A DNA stretch of 45,830 nucleotides, taken from NCBI RefSeq assembly GCF_000787815.1, contig NZ_BBPO01000052.1, positions 3,045-48,874 on the forward strand, given 5' to 3'. Shown in pieces: positions 7,445 through 15,031 of the stretch. The translations under genes and the position numbers were made by a program. The stretch comes from Streptacidiphilus neutrinimicus. GTDB lineage: Bacteria > Actinomycetota > Actinomycetes > Streptomycetales > Streptomycetaceae. The notes beneath the pieces were generated by a model, which saw only the letters and a program-made list of their open reading frames with translations, made no database searches and was not told the origin of the DNA. Position 1 is the first letter of the stretch. Every line of letters begins with the position of its first letter.

Positions 7445-8185
7445 ATGACCGAGGTCATGCCCAAGGGCTCCAACGCGCAGCTTCCTGCCGACGTGGCGGC
7501 GGTCCGGGTGGTGCTGCGCTGGCAGTTGCTGCCCGGCACCCCGGACGTGGACGTGTCGGCCCTGCTGCTGACCGCTCAGGGCCGCGTTCGCGAGGACGCC
7601 GACTTCGTCTTCTACAACCAGCCCCGCCACCCCAGCGGGCTGGTCCGGCACCGGGCCAAGGCGCGGCGGCCGGGCGAGGCGAGCGACACCCTCGACGTGG
7701 ACCTGGACCGGCTGCCCGGCTGGGTGGACCGCGTCGTGCTGGGCGCGAGCGTCGGCGACGGCCAGGACTTCGCCGCCGTCGGCGGCCTGCAGCTGCTGCT
7801 CTTCGACATCGCCGGCGGCCCGGGCGCCGCCGCGCTGACCCGGTTCGACCTGTTCGACGTGCGCGGATGCGCCGCGCTGCTCTGCGGTGAGCTCTACCGG
7901 CGCTCGGGCGTCTGGAAGTTCCGCGCCATCGGCCACGGCTACCCGTCGGGGCTGGGCGGCCTGGCGCAGGACTTCGGCGTCACCGTCGAGGAGGACGAGG
8001 AGGAGGCCCCCGTGCAGCCGCTGCTCCCGCAGACCGGGCCGACCGGGCCGACTGCGCTGAGCGCGCCGACCGGGCCGGTCTCCGCGGGCGGCCCCGTCAG
8101 TCCGGCGCCGCAGGTGGAGCAGTTGCTGCCGGAGCCGGACGGGTTCCGGCTCCCGCCGCAGGGGCCCCAGTTCCTGCGCGCGTGA
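7445..8185 (+). CDS. TerD-domain protein with Pro-rich C-terminal extension
   Basis: The 246-residue protein opens MTEVMPKGSNAQLPADVAAV, the standard TerD lead (KG.N..L), followed by VRVVLRW, DVDVSALLL and DADFVFYNQPRHPSG. The C-terminal family signature is CGELYRRSGVWKFRAIGHGYPSGLGGLAQDFGV. TerD domains bind calcium and belong to a stress/tellurite-resistance network. The usual acidic Ca-binding loop (GDGxDDE) is replaced by RRPGEASDTLDVDL, so binding may be weaker. About 60 residues of Pro/Gly/Thr-rich sequence follow the domain, beginning with an acidic run. ATG 7445 is spaced correctly from GCAGGA; ATG 7436 is too close to it. The stop codon lies inside the first unit of the 29-bp array. 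Confidence 0.92.
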   Translation: MTEVMPKGSNAQLPADVAAVRVVLRWQLLPGTPDVDVSALLLTAQGRVREDADFVFYNQPRHPSGLVRHRAKARRPGEASDTLDVDLDRLPGWVDRVVLGASVGDGQDFAAVGGLQLLLFDIAGGPGAAALTRFDLFDVRGCAALLCGELYRRSGVWKFRAIGHGYPSGLGGLAQDFGVTVEEDEEEAPVQPLLPQTGPTGPTALSAPTGPVSAGGPVSPAPQVEQLLPEPDGFRLPPQGPQFLRA

Positions 8186-8326
8186 CGGTCAGGCGGCCGC
8201 TGGCTTGAGCGTGACGGTCAGGCGCCCGCCGACCTGAGCGTGACGGTCAGGTGCCCGCCGGCCTGAGCGTGACGGTCAGGTGCCCGCCGGCCTGAGCGTG
8301 ACGGTCAGGCGCCCGCCGGCTTGAAG
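8182..8326. repeat. 29-bp tandem array joining the ends of terD and the terA-like gene
   Basis: Five units with an exact 29-bp period begin at 8182, 8211, 8240, 8269 and 8298, each starting gtgacggtcagg. Units 3 and 4 are identical; the others differ at a few positions. Unit 1 holds the TGA stop of the rightward terD gene (8183-8185). Unit 5 holds the stop (8305-8307 on the minus strand) and last codons of the leftward terA-like gene. Each unit therefore carries TGAcggTCA, a stop codon on both strands. Confidence 0.95.
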
Positions 8327-9039
8327 CCGCGCTGCCACTGGAGGCCCCACCCGTAGAGCCGGTCCAGCTCCGCCTGGAAGCCGTAGACGTAGCGGACCTC
8401 ACGGGTGATCAGGAACTCCCCGCCGCCCTTGTTCTCCATCAGCATCACCGCGCACGAGCGCGCCTGCCTCTCCCGCTCGTCCAGACGCACCTCGATGCGC
8501 GGGCCGGAGGTCGGGAAGAGCGTCACCACCGCGTGGGCGCGGTCGAACGCCGGGGTGTCGTCGTAGATGTAGACGAAGATGAGCAGCCGCTTGAACTGCT
8601 CGCGCTTGTCCATGTCGATGTACATCATCTCGCCGGTCGGCGCGCCCGAGCGGTCGTCGCCGGTGAGCCGGATGTACGGCGCGTGCTGCAGGTCGCCCAT
8701 ATAGGGGCCGAGGGGCTGGATCACGCCCTTGCTGCCGTCCGTCATCTCGTACAGGCAGCCCAGGTCGAGGTCGACGGCCAGCGGTTCGGCCCCGGACTGA
8801 CCGAGCGTCACCGGTCGGAACGGGTTCGGGTTCAGCAGAGCCCGAATCTGCTCGCGGGCGCTCTTGCGGGGCGCCTCGAACTCGCGGGCCGTCCAGTGCA
8901 GATTGACCTGCATCGTCCCGGAAAGCGCGCCTTGTTCGGTCAGCGAGTAGGTGCGGCGCTTGCGGTCCAACGTGATTCGCTCGATGCCGACATCCAGACC
9001 ACGATCGGCCCTGCGCAGCAGGTCCAGCAGCCCGGCCAT
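8305..9039 (-). CDS. TerA-like tellurium-resistance/stress protein
   Basis: The 244-residue protein starts MAGLLDLLRRADRGLDVGIE. Its C-terminal two thirds carry the TerA/TerD-superfamily features: VDLDLGCLYEMTDGSKGVIQPLG, a PYIRLTGDDRSG loop rich in acidic residues that could bind calcium, and KRLLIFVYIYDDTPAFDRAHAVV. The N-terminal segment SLTEQGALSGTMQVNLHW resembles the equivalent part of TerA. ATG 9039 is favoured by GAGGGG nine bases upstream; a TTG at 9060 would be in frame but has no such site. TerA partners TerD in chemical-stress complexes. It converges on the terD gene, with both stops in the 29-bp array, and diverges from the DUF2637 gene. Confidence 0.87.
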   Translation of the reverse strand: MAGLLDLLRRADRGLDVGIERITLDRKRRTYSLTEQGALSGTMQVNLHWTAREFEAPRKSAREQIRALLNPNPFRPVTLGQSGAEPLAVDLDLGCLYEMTDGSKGVIQPLGPYMGDLQHAPYIRLTGDDRSGAPTGEMMYIDMDKREQFKRLLIFVYIYDDTPAFDRAHAVVTLFPTSGPRIEVRLDERERQARSCAVMLMENKGGGEFLITREVRYVYGFQAELDRLYGWGLQWQRGFKPAGA

Positions 9040-9226
9040 TCCAACCGCCCCCTCAATCAACCCGGTTCACCTGCGGGTATACCCACAGCGCCGGGCCGCA
9101 TGCGAGGCAGTGGTGGCAAGCCTGCGGGTAACTGACGGGCCTTGACAAGACCCGGTCGATAACACACCTTGCTCACGCGTACGATACGGAGTCTCCTGCC
9201 ACACACCCAAGCCGAGGCGTCCCCGT

Positions 9227-10231
9227 ATGAACCTCTCCTCCATACAACTGGTCTGGCTGGTCGTCGGGTGCGCGCTAGCGCTCGTCGTCCTCGTCGTCAT
9301 GAGCCTGCTGCGCACCAAGAAGCCCAAGCACGCCGCCACCGAGGACTCCTGGGAGCGCAGCGAGGAGCGACGGCGTCGTAAGGAGGCCATCTACGGGGCC
9401 GCCTCCTACGTGCTGCTGTTCGTCTGCGCCGCCGTGGCCGCAGCGCTCTCCTTCCACGGCCTGGTCGGCTTCGGCCGTCAGAACCTGGGCCTGAGCGGCG
9501 GTTGGGAGTACCTGGTGCCGTTCGGCCTCGACGGCGCGGCCATGTTCTGCTCCGTCCTCGCCGTGCGCGAGGCCAGCCACGGCGACGCCGCGACCGGCTC
9601 GCGCCTGCTGGTGTGGCTCTTCGCCGGCGCCTCGGCCTGGTTCAACTTCGTGCACGCCCCGCGCGGCGGCGACCACAACGGCGCCCCGCAGTTCTTCGCC
9701 GGCATGTCCCTCTCCGCCGCCGTCCTCTTCGACCGCGCACTGAAGCAGACCCGCCGCGCCGCGCTGCGCGAGCAGGGCCTGGTCCCGCGTCCGCTGCCGC
9801 AGATCCGCATGGTCCGCTGGCTGCGCGCGCCTGTCGAGACCTACAAGGCCTGGTCGCTGATGCTGCTGGAGAACGTGCGCAGCCTGGACGAGGCGGTCGA
9901 CGAGGTCCGCGAGGACAAGCGCCAGCGGGAGGCCGCAGCCGCCGCCCAGCGCAGCGCGGAGCGGCGCGAGCGCGCGGAGCTGAAGGCGATCGCGCGCTCC
10001 GCGCCGGTCAAGGAGCTGACCGCGCTGGACGCCTCGGCCACGGCCGAGGGCTCCGGCGCCTCCGCGCTGGAGCCGGCCGCGCCGCGCGGCGTGCTGCCGC
10101 GCCGCCGCAACGCCAGCGCGCTGACCGGCGCCGCGCAGGCGGCCGGCGGTACGGAGGACGAGGACTCGACCATGTCGCGGCTCGACTCCCTGGACCGCAA
10201 GCTGAAGGACCTGGAGCAGCAGTTCGGCTGA
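9227..10231 (+). CDS. DUF2637 membrane protein with coiled-coil tail
   Basis: The 334-residue protein has an N-terminal helix (LVWLVVGCALALVVLVVMSLL), a charged linker, then three helices: ASYVLLFVCAAVAAALSFHGLVGF, LVPFGLDGAAMFCSVLAVR and LLVWLFAGASAWFNFVHA. The pattern with PFGLDGAAM and SAWFNFVHAP is typical of DUF2637 proteins, found on actinomycete chromosomes and plasmids, some near spd transfer genes. The C-terminal third is Arg/Glu/Ala-rich (DEVREDKRQREAAAAAQRSA) and ends in a short coiled coil (SRLDSLDRKLKDLEQQFG). Its function is unknown. No transfer gene is nearby, so this looks like the chromosomal, housekeeping-type member. Confidence 0.88.
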   Translation: MNLSSIQLVWLVVGCALALVVLVVMSLLRTKKPKHAATEDSWERSEERRRRKEAIYGAASYVLLFVCAAVAAALSFHGLVGFGRQNLGLSGGWEYLVPFGLDGAAMFCSVLAVREASHGDAATGSRLLVWLFAGASAWFNFVHAPRGGDHNGAPQFFAGMSLSAAVLFDRALKQTRRAALREQGLVPRPLPQIRMVRWLRAPVETYKAWSLMLLENVRSLDEAVDEVREDKRQREAAAAAQRSAERRERAELKAIARSAPVKELTALDASATAEGSGASALEPAAPRGVLPRRRNASALTGAAQAAGGTEDEDSTMSRLDSLDRKLKDLEQQFG

Positions 10232-10292
10232 GCCGCTGCCCCCGGCATCGGACGTCGTCCCACGGCGTCCGAGGCCACCCCGACGGGACCCG

Positions 10293-10350
10293 AAGCCGGG
10301 TCCGCGGTCGGACTGGGACGATTGCGCCCGGTTCGCCCCGGACCCGGCTT
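10293..10350. other. Long-loop inverted repeat downstream of the DUF2637 gene
   Basis: Perfect 12-bp arms aagccgggtccg (10293-10304) and cggacccggctt (10339-10350) are separated by 34 bases. It may serve as a terminator for the DUF2637 gene or as a regulatory site ahead of the ROK gene. Confidence 0.5.
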
Positions 10351-10416
10351 TGGCGTATCTGTGCAGGTCCTGGGCTCCCCGGCCATCGTGCCTGGCCAGA
10401 CCGTACAGTGTTGACC

Positions 10417-11634
10417 ATGCTCGCCACCCCGTCCGGCCCCTCGGGGCCCGCCGTGCCGTCCGGACCGTCCAGGCCGGCGACCTCCGCCACGCTGCGGGAG
10501 ATCAATCTCCGCACGGTCTTCGACATGATCCGCGCGCAGGCGCCCATCTCGCGTGCCGAGGTGGCCCGGCAGACGGGCATCTCCAAGCCCACCGTGTCCG
10601 CGCTGCTCCAGGACCTGCTGGACCTGGGCCTGGTCACCGAGACGGACCGCGACGCGCAGAACCACGGCCCGACCTACGGCGCGCTCTTCTTCGCCCCGCG
10701 CCCGGAGGCGGCGCACGTGCTGGCGCTCGATGTCGGCGCGCGCCGCCTGCGCGGCGCGGTCGCCGACCTGGAGGGCCGCCAGATCGCCCGCGAGGACGTC
10801 GACGTCGCGGGCCTCGACGCGCCGCGCATCGTCGAGGCGGCGGCCGCGCTCGCCCAGGGGCTGTGCGAGGGCGCGAGCCTCCCGGCCGACCGGATCCAGC
10901 ACGCCGCGATCGGCGTGCCCGGCGTGGTGGACCTGCGCGACGGCCGCATCTGGCAGGCGCTCAACATCCCCGCCCTGGACGGCTTCCCCGCCTACGAGCA
11001 GTTCGGCGCGGCGCTCGGCTGCCCGGTCACGCTCGAGAACGACATCCACCTGGCCGCCCTCGGCGAGCAGCGGGCCGGACGGGGTCGGGACGCGGCGAGC
11101 TTCTGCTTCCTCTCGGTCGGCACGGGCGTGGGCGCCGGTCTGGTCCTGCGCGGCGAGCTGCACCGCGGTTTCGCGGGCGCCGCCGGTGAGTTGGACAACG
11201 TCTTCGGCGAGGACGAGATCGACCGGAAGGACCCCTGCGCGGAGGCTCTGCTGCGGTGCGCCGCCACGCTCTTCCCTTCCGGCTCGGCGCCCGCCTCCAC
11301 GGAGGAGCTGTTCGCGTTGGCACGCGAGGGGGACCCGGCCGCGCTCACCGCGGTCGACGAGGAGGCCCGCCGCATCGCCGGTTACCTCGCCCCGGTGGCG
11401 GCGGTGGTCGACGTCGAACTCGCCGTCCTGGGCGGCGGCATCGGCCTCAACGAGGACCTGCTGCTCGACCGCGTCGCGGACCGCCTCGCCTCCCAGGTCC
11501 CCTACCCGCCGCGGCTGGAGGTCTCCGCCCTGGGCGAGGCCGCGGTCCTGACGGGCGCGATCGCGGTCGCGACCCGGGAGGCCCTGGAGCAGATCCTCGC
11601 CGCGCGCTTCACCGCGGGCCACCGCCGCCCCTGA
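10417..11634 (+). CDS. ROK-family transcriptional regulator
   Basis: The 405-residue protein combines an N-terminal winged helix (TLREINLRTVFDMIRAQAPISRAEVARQTG then SKPTVSALLQDLLDLGLV) with a ROK kinase-like sugar-sensing domain. The ROK part shows LALDVGARRLRGAVADLEG (phosphate-binding region), IGVPGVVD, LENDIHLAALGE, SVGTGVGAGLVLRGELHRG and ELAVLGGGIGLN. The zinc-binding CxCGxxGC motif of classical ROK proteins is replaced by DEIDRKDPCAEA with a single Cys, as in many actinomycete regulators. The start lies 8 bp after a TACAGT -10-like box (10403-10408), which would give a leaderless mRNA. No sugar gene is adjacent, so its target is unknown. Confidence 0.9.
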   Translation: MLATPSGPSGPAVPSGPSRPATSATLREINLRTVFDMIRAQAPISRAEVARQTGISKPTVSALLQDLLDLGLVTETDRDAQNHGPTYGALFFAPRPEAAHVLALDVGARRLRGAVADLEGRQIAREDVDVAGLDAPRIVEAAAALAQGLCEGASLPADRIQHAAIGVPGVVDLRDGRIWQALNIPALDGFPAYEQFGAALGCPVTLENDIHLAALGEQRAGRGRDAASFCFLSVGTGVGAGLVLRGELHRGFAGAAGELDNVFGEDEIDRKDPCAEALLRCAATLFPSGSAPASTEELFALAREGDPAALTAVDEEARRIAGYLAPVAAVVDVELAVLGGGIGLNEDLLLDRVADRLASQVPYPPRLEVSALGEAAVLTGAIAVATREALEQILAARFTAGHRRP

Positions 11635-11691
11635 GGCGCCCCTCACCGCCGCCGACGCCGCAGACGGTCCCGACTGCGGCCCGGCACGCCC

Positions 11692-11725
11692 AGACGCGAT
11701 GAGGCTCGATGAGACGCGATGAGGC
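11692..11725. repeat. 20-bp direct repeat at the ROK/methyltransferase junction
   Basis: The string agacgcgatgaggc occurs at 11692-11705 and again at 11712-11725 (period 20), with cgatgag between. It sits between two convergent stop codons. Confidence 0.75.
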
Positions 11726-11741
11726 GCGCGATCAGGTGCGG

Positions 11742-12473
11742 TCAGGCGCGGGCGACGGTGACCAGGCTGCGGCTGCTGTCCGTCACCGGCCCGCCCTCCC
11801 AGTCCCCCTCGCGGCGCTCGACGGTGAAGCCCGCCTCCGTCAGGAAGGCGTCCAGCCGGGCCTGGTCCAGGAAGCGGAGCGTCGTGCTGTCGACGGAGAG
11901 GACCGTGCCGTCCGGGGTCGCGGTGGTCTCGCTGAAGGTGACCAGGTCCCCGGTCACGGAGCGCACCTCGTGCCACTGGCGCAGGTCCCAGCCGTTGCCC
12001 GCGATCGTGTGTACCACCGACGGGTTCCAGCTCTCCCACGCCCGCGCTGCGGGGTTGCGGGTCTCGAAGGCGAACCGCCCGCCGGGGCGGAGCGCGCCGT
12101 GGAGCGCGGCGAGGGAGGCGCGCAGTTCCTCGTCGGTGACCAGGCACTGGAAGGCGTTGCTCGCCATGGTGACGAGGTCGAACTCGCCGTGCCAGCGCGA
12201 GGCTTCCGACGCGCCGCCCTCGATCCACTCGATGTCCGTACGCCGACGGGCGCGCCGCAGGGAGGCGGCGTCGGGGTCGAGACCGACGAGTCGGCCGGTG
12301 TGGCCGTGCGCGCGGGCCTGATGGAGCATCATGCCCGTGCCGCAGCCGACGTCCAGGACGGAGTCGACCGCCATGACCAGCTGGTCGTAGAAGCGGTCCG
12401 TCGCGTTGGCCGCGCCGTCCCACCGGTACATCTCGTCGTAGAGCGCGACCGAGTCGTCAGCGGTGAAGTCCAC
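11742..12473 (-). CDS. Class I SAM-dependent methyltransferase
   Basis: The 243-residue protein has the Rossmann methyltransferase motifs in order: motif I VLDVGCGTGMMLHQAR (about residues 39-54), an acidic end of strand 2 in RLVGLDPDAASL, FDLVTMASNAFQCL (motif IV region), and LRPGGRFAFETRNPAA. The acceptor-binding half (WDLRQWHEVRSVTGDLVTFSE, then LRFLDQARLDAFLTEAGFTVE) is typical of small-molecule enzymes, but the substrate cannot be assigned. It begins 9 bp after the stop of the DUF475 gene and so probably belongs to a terD-DUF475-methyltransferase operon. Confidence 0.9.
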   Translation of the reverse strand: MDFTADDSVALYDEMYRWDGAANATDRFYDQLVMAVDSVLDVGCGTGMMLHQARAHGHTGRLVGLDPDAASLRRARRRTDIEWIEGGASEASRWHGEFDLVTMASNAFQCLVTDEELRASLAALHGALRPGGRFAFETRNPAARAWESWNPSVVHTIAGNGWDLRQWHEVRSVTGDLVTFSETTATPDGTVLSVDSTTLRFLDQARLDAFLTEAGFTVERREGDWEGGPVTDSSRSLVTVARA

Positions 12474-12482
12474 CCGGGAACG

Positions 12483-13673
12483 TTAGAGCCCGATCGATCG
12501 GGAGGCAACGGGGTTTCCGCCGATGCCGCCGTCCTCGCCGTCCTGCCCGTCGTCGCCCCGCCCGTCGTCGTCCTGCCCGGCGTCCTCGGCGTCGGCCGGG
12601 GCGTCCGCACGGCGGTTGCGCAGCACCGAGCCGTACAGCGCCAGCGCGATGAAGGCGACGCCGATCAGGCCGGTGACGACCTCCGGGATCGTGTACCTGA
12701 TCGAGGCCATGAGGATGAGGGCCAGTGCGCCGATCGCGTAGTGCGCGCCGTGCTCGAGGTAGACGTAGTCGTCCAGCGTCCCCCGGCGGACCAGGTGGAC
12801 GGTGAGCGAGCGGATGTAGAACGCGCCGATCCCGAGCCCGAGGGCGATCTGGAAGATGTTCTGGCTGACCGCGAACGCCCCGACGACGCCGTCGAAGGAG
12901 AACGAGGCGTCGAGGATCTCCAGGTAGACGAAGAGCACGAAGGCCGCCTTGCCGGCCACATGCAGCGTCGAGCGCCTCGGACGCGGGACGGGCACGGTCG
13001 GGTGGGCCGCGTCGTCGTCCTCGTCGGGGACGCCGACGGCCTCGAAGCGGTCCGCGAGGCCCGTCGCGAGCAGGTAGGTGAGCACCCCGGCGACGCCGGC
13101 GAGCAGGACGGTCTCGGCGCGGTCGCCGGCGAAGAGGCGGGAGGCGAGCAGCAGGGCCGCGAGCGTGAGGATCACCGGCAGACGTTCGAGTCGGCCGAAA
13201 CGTTCCATCATCCGTTCCAGCGGCCCGAACCAGCGCTGCTCCTTCTCACCGCAGAGGAACTCCAGGAAGATCATCAGCAGGAACGCCGCCCCGAAGGCGG
13301 CGATGGCCGGATGGGCGGCGTCGAGGTGCTCAGCGTAGCTGAGGCCGTGGTACGTCCGCGAGGAGTCCACCGCCAATTGCAGCACCGTGAGCGGCGCGAT
13401 GTGCGCGGTGAGGCCGACCACCAGCAGCGGGAAGACCAGCCGCATCCCGAAGACGGCGACGAGCACGCCCACGGTCAGGAAGATCCGCTGCCAGAACGGG
13501 CTCATCCGCCGCAGCACGGTGGCGTTGATGACGGCGTTGTCGAAGGAGAGCGAGATCTCGAGGATCGCCAGGATCAGGACGACACCGAAGCCGTCCGCCC
13601 CCCACAGGTATCCGGCCGCGGCCAGTCCCAGCAAGGTGACCCCGAAGGACCATCCGAAGGTGCGGAGAATCAC
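12483..13673 (-). CDS. DUF475 (TerC-like) integral membrane protein
   Basis: The 396-residue protein begins at GTG 13673. It has nine or ten hydrophobic helices and two similar acidic signatures inside helices: ILEISLSFDNAVINATVL near residue 40 and YLEILDASFSFDGVVGAFAVSQN near residue 260. The paired (E)x(S)xxFD motifs are shared with TerC-type membrane proteins, where the acidic residues are thought to handle metal ions. The C-terminus is a cytoplasmic Asp/Gly-rich tail (ADAEDAGQDDDGRGDDGQDG). Its upstream neighbour is terD, a pairing common in actinomycetes, and together they probably act in metal or envelope stress. The spacing to terD is 92 bp. Confidence 0.9.
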   Translation of the reverse strand: MILRTFGWSFGVTLLGLAAAGYLWGADGFGVVLILAILEISLSFDNAVINATVLRRMSPFWQRIFLTVGVLVAVFGMRLVFPLLVVGLTAHIAPLTVLQLAVDSSRTYHGLSYAEHLDAAHPAIAAFGAAFLLMIFLEFLCGEKEQRWFGPLERMMERFGRLERLPVILTLAALLLASRLFAGDRAETVLLAGVAGVLTYLLATGLADRFEAVGVPDEDDDAAHPTVPVPRPRRSTLHVAGKAAFVLFVYLEILDASFSFDGVVGAFAVSQNIFQIALGLGIGAFYIRSLTVHLVRRGTLDDYVYLEHGAHYAIGALALILMASIRYTIPEVVTGLIGVAFIALALYGSVLRNRRADAPADAEDAGQDDDGRGDDGQDGEDGGIGGNPVASRSIGL

Positions 13674-13765
13674 CGCGCGCCCACCCCTCTCGCTCCCGCC
13701 GTCGGTCGACGCTCACCCGGCCGCCGGTCGGCCGGGAGATGCCCCCAGCATCTCATGACGGATTC

Positions 13766-14344
13766 TTACGAAACGTTCACCCCAAAGTCTAGGGCGATGC
13801 CTCGCAATCCGGTCGCGTACCCCTGACCGACGGCGCGGAACTTCCACTCCCCGTCGTAGCGGTAGAGCTCGCCGAAGATCATCGCGGTCTGGTCGGACGC
13901 CTCTTCGGACAGGTCATAGCGGGCGAGCTCGGTTCCGTCCTGCTGGTTGACCACGCGGATGAAGGCTCCGCGAACCTGGCCGAAACTCTGCCTGCGGATC
14001 TCGGCGTCGTAGATGGACACCGGAAAGACGATCTTGTCGACCTGGGTGGGCACCAGGGCGAGCTGGACGGTGATCACCTCGTCGTCCTCCGCGCCGTCCC
14101 CGCCGCGGATGTCGTCGCCGTGGTGCTCGACCGAGCCCTCGGGGCTCTTGAGGTGGTTGTAGAAGATGAAGTACTCGTCACCCAGCACGCGGCCGCCGGA
14201 GCAGAGCAGAGCGCTGGCGTCGAGGTCGAAGGGCGCGCCCGTCGCCGACCGGGCCTGCCAGCCGAGCCCGATCCGCACCGTCGTCAGGTGCGGTGCCGCC
14301 TTGGAGAGTGAGACGTTTCCGCCCTTGGCCAGCGTGACGCCCAT
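13766..14344 (-). CDS. TerD-family calcium-binding stress protein
   Basis: The 192-residue protein is a compact TerD: MGVTLAKGGNVSLSKAAPHL, TTVRIGLGWQAR, FDLDASALLC, DEYFIFYNHLKSPEGSVEH, the acidic loop DDIRGGDGAEDDEVITVQL, and CGELYR-equivalent FGELYRYDGEWKFRAVGQGY followed by GLRGIALDFGVNV. The acidic loop has all the Asp/Glu positions expected for the two calcium sites of the family, unlike the paralogue at 7445. TerD proteins are cytosolic and associate with membrane TerC-type proteins in resistance to tellurite, phage or chemical stress. The DUF475 and methyltransferase genes follow on the same strand. Confidence 0.95.
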   Translation of the reverse strand: MGVTLAKGGNVSLSKAAPHLTTVRIGLGWQARSATGAPFDLDASALLCSGGRVLGDEYFIFYNHLKSPEGSVEHHGDDIRGGDGAEDDEVITVQLALVPTQVDKIVFPVSIYDAEIRRQSFGQVRGAFIRVVNQQDGTELARYDLSEEASDQTAMIFGELYRYDGEWKFRAVGQGYATGLRGIALDFGVNVS

Positions 14345-14416
14345 GGCTCGTGTTCCTGCCCCTCTGCCGCGCCGATCTCTCGTTGCTGGGCTCGATCGTA
14401 ACGGGGCATCAGCAGA

Positions 14417-14470
14417 TCGGCACAGGGCCCGGGGGCCCCGACGAACGGGTTCCCTCGGGCCCTGTGCCGA
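14417..14470 (-). terminator. Hairpin terminator after the peroxiredoxin gene
   Basis: Perfect 15-bp arms tcggcacagggcccg (14417-14431) and cgggccctgtgccga (14456-14470) lie 16 bp after the peroxiredoxin stop codon. Confidence 0.8.
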
Positions 14471-14485
14471 GTCGGCGGATCAGGC

Positions 14486-14944
14486 TCAGATGCCCTGCAG
14501 CGCCTTCAGGTACTCCTGCTGGTCGCGCGCGTCCGGCAGACCGTTGACGACGGTCCAGCGGACGACGCCCTGCTTGTCGATGACGAAGGTGCCGCGGACG
14601 GCGCAGCCCTTCTCCTCGTCGAAGACGCCGTAGGCGCGCGAGACCTCGCCGTGCGGCCAGAAGTCCGAGAGCAGCGGGTACTCCAGGCCCTCCTTCTCGG
14701 CGAAGACGCGCAGCGTGAACGGCGAGTCGTTGGAGACGGCCAGGATCTGCACGTCGTCGTTCTGGAACGACGGCAGCTCACGCTCGAGGCTGCAGAGCTC
14801 GCCGGTGCAGACACCGGTGAAGGCGAACGGGTAGAAGACCAGCACAACGTTCTTCTCGCCACGGAAGTCCGCGAGCGAGACGACCTCGCCGTGCTGGTTC
14901 TTGAGCGAGAACTCGGGAGCCGGAGAACCGACCTCGATAGCCAT
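14486..14944 (-). CDS. AhpE-type peroxiredoxin
   Basis: The 152-residue thiol peroxidase reduces hydroperoxides in the cytosol. It has the thioredoxin-fold lead GSPAPEFSLKNQHGEVVSLA, the peroxidatic site FYPFAFTGVCTGELC (C46, with C51 five residues on), the strand ILAVSNDSPFTLRVFAEKE, and the AhpE-like block LLSDFWPHGEVSRAYGVFD followed by GCAVRGTFVIDKQGVVRW. The LLSDFWPHG block closely matches mycobacterial AhpE. The start at ATG 14944 has GAGGGG upstream and agrees with the family N-terminus. It is followed by a strong hairpin, so it is probably transcribed alone. Confidence 0.94.
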   Translation of the reverse strand: MAIEVGSPAPEFSLKNQHGEVVSLADFRGEKNVVLVFYPFAFTGVCTGELCSLERELPSFQNDDVQILAVSNDSPFTLRVFAEKEGLEYPLLSDFWPHGEVSRAYGVFDEEKGCAVRGTFVIDKQGVVRWTVVNGLPDARDQQEYLKALQGI

Positions 14945-15031
14945 GCGAATACCCCTCATTGTCGTGGGCCGTGCCGGCTCCATCCTGCCACCTCGGGACG
15001 TTGCACTTTCCAGGGGCGCAGCAGGTGAACG

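Noticed and set aside
8182-8326. 29-bp array as a CRISPR
   Set aside because: Units are directly adjacent with no spacers, and no cas gene is present.
9841-12423. 860-codon open frame on the minus strand opposite the ROK regulator
   Set aside because: It is antisense to well-recognised DUF2637 and ROK genes, and its sequence is low-complexity Arg/Gly/Ala.
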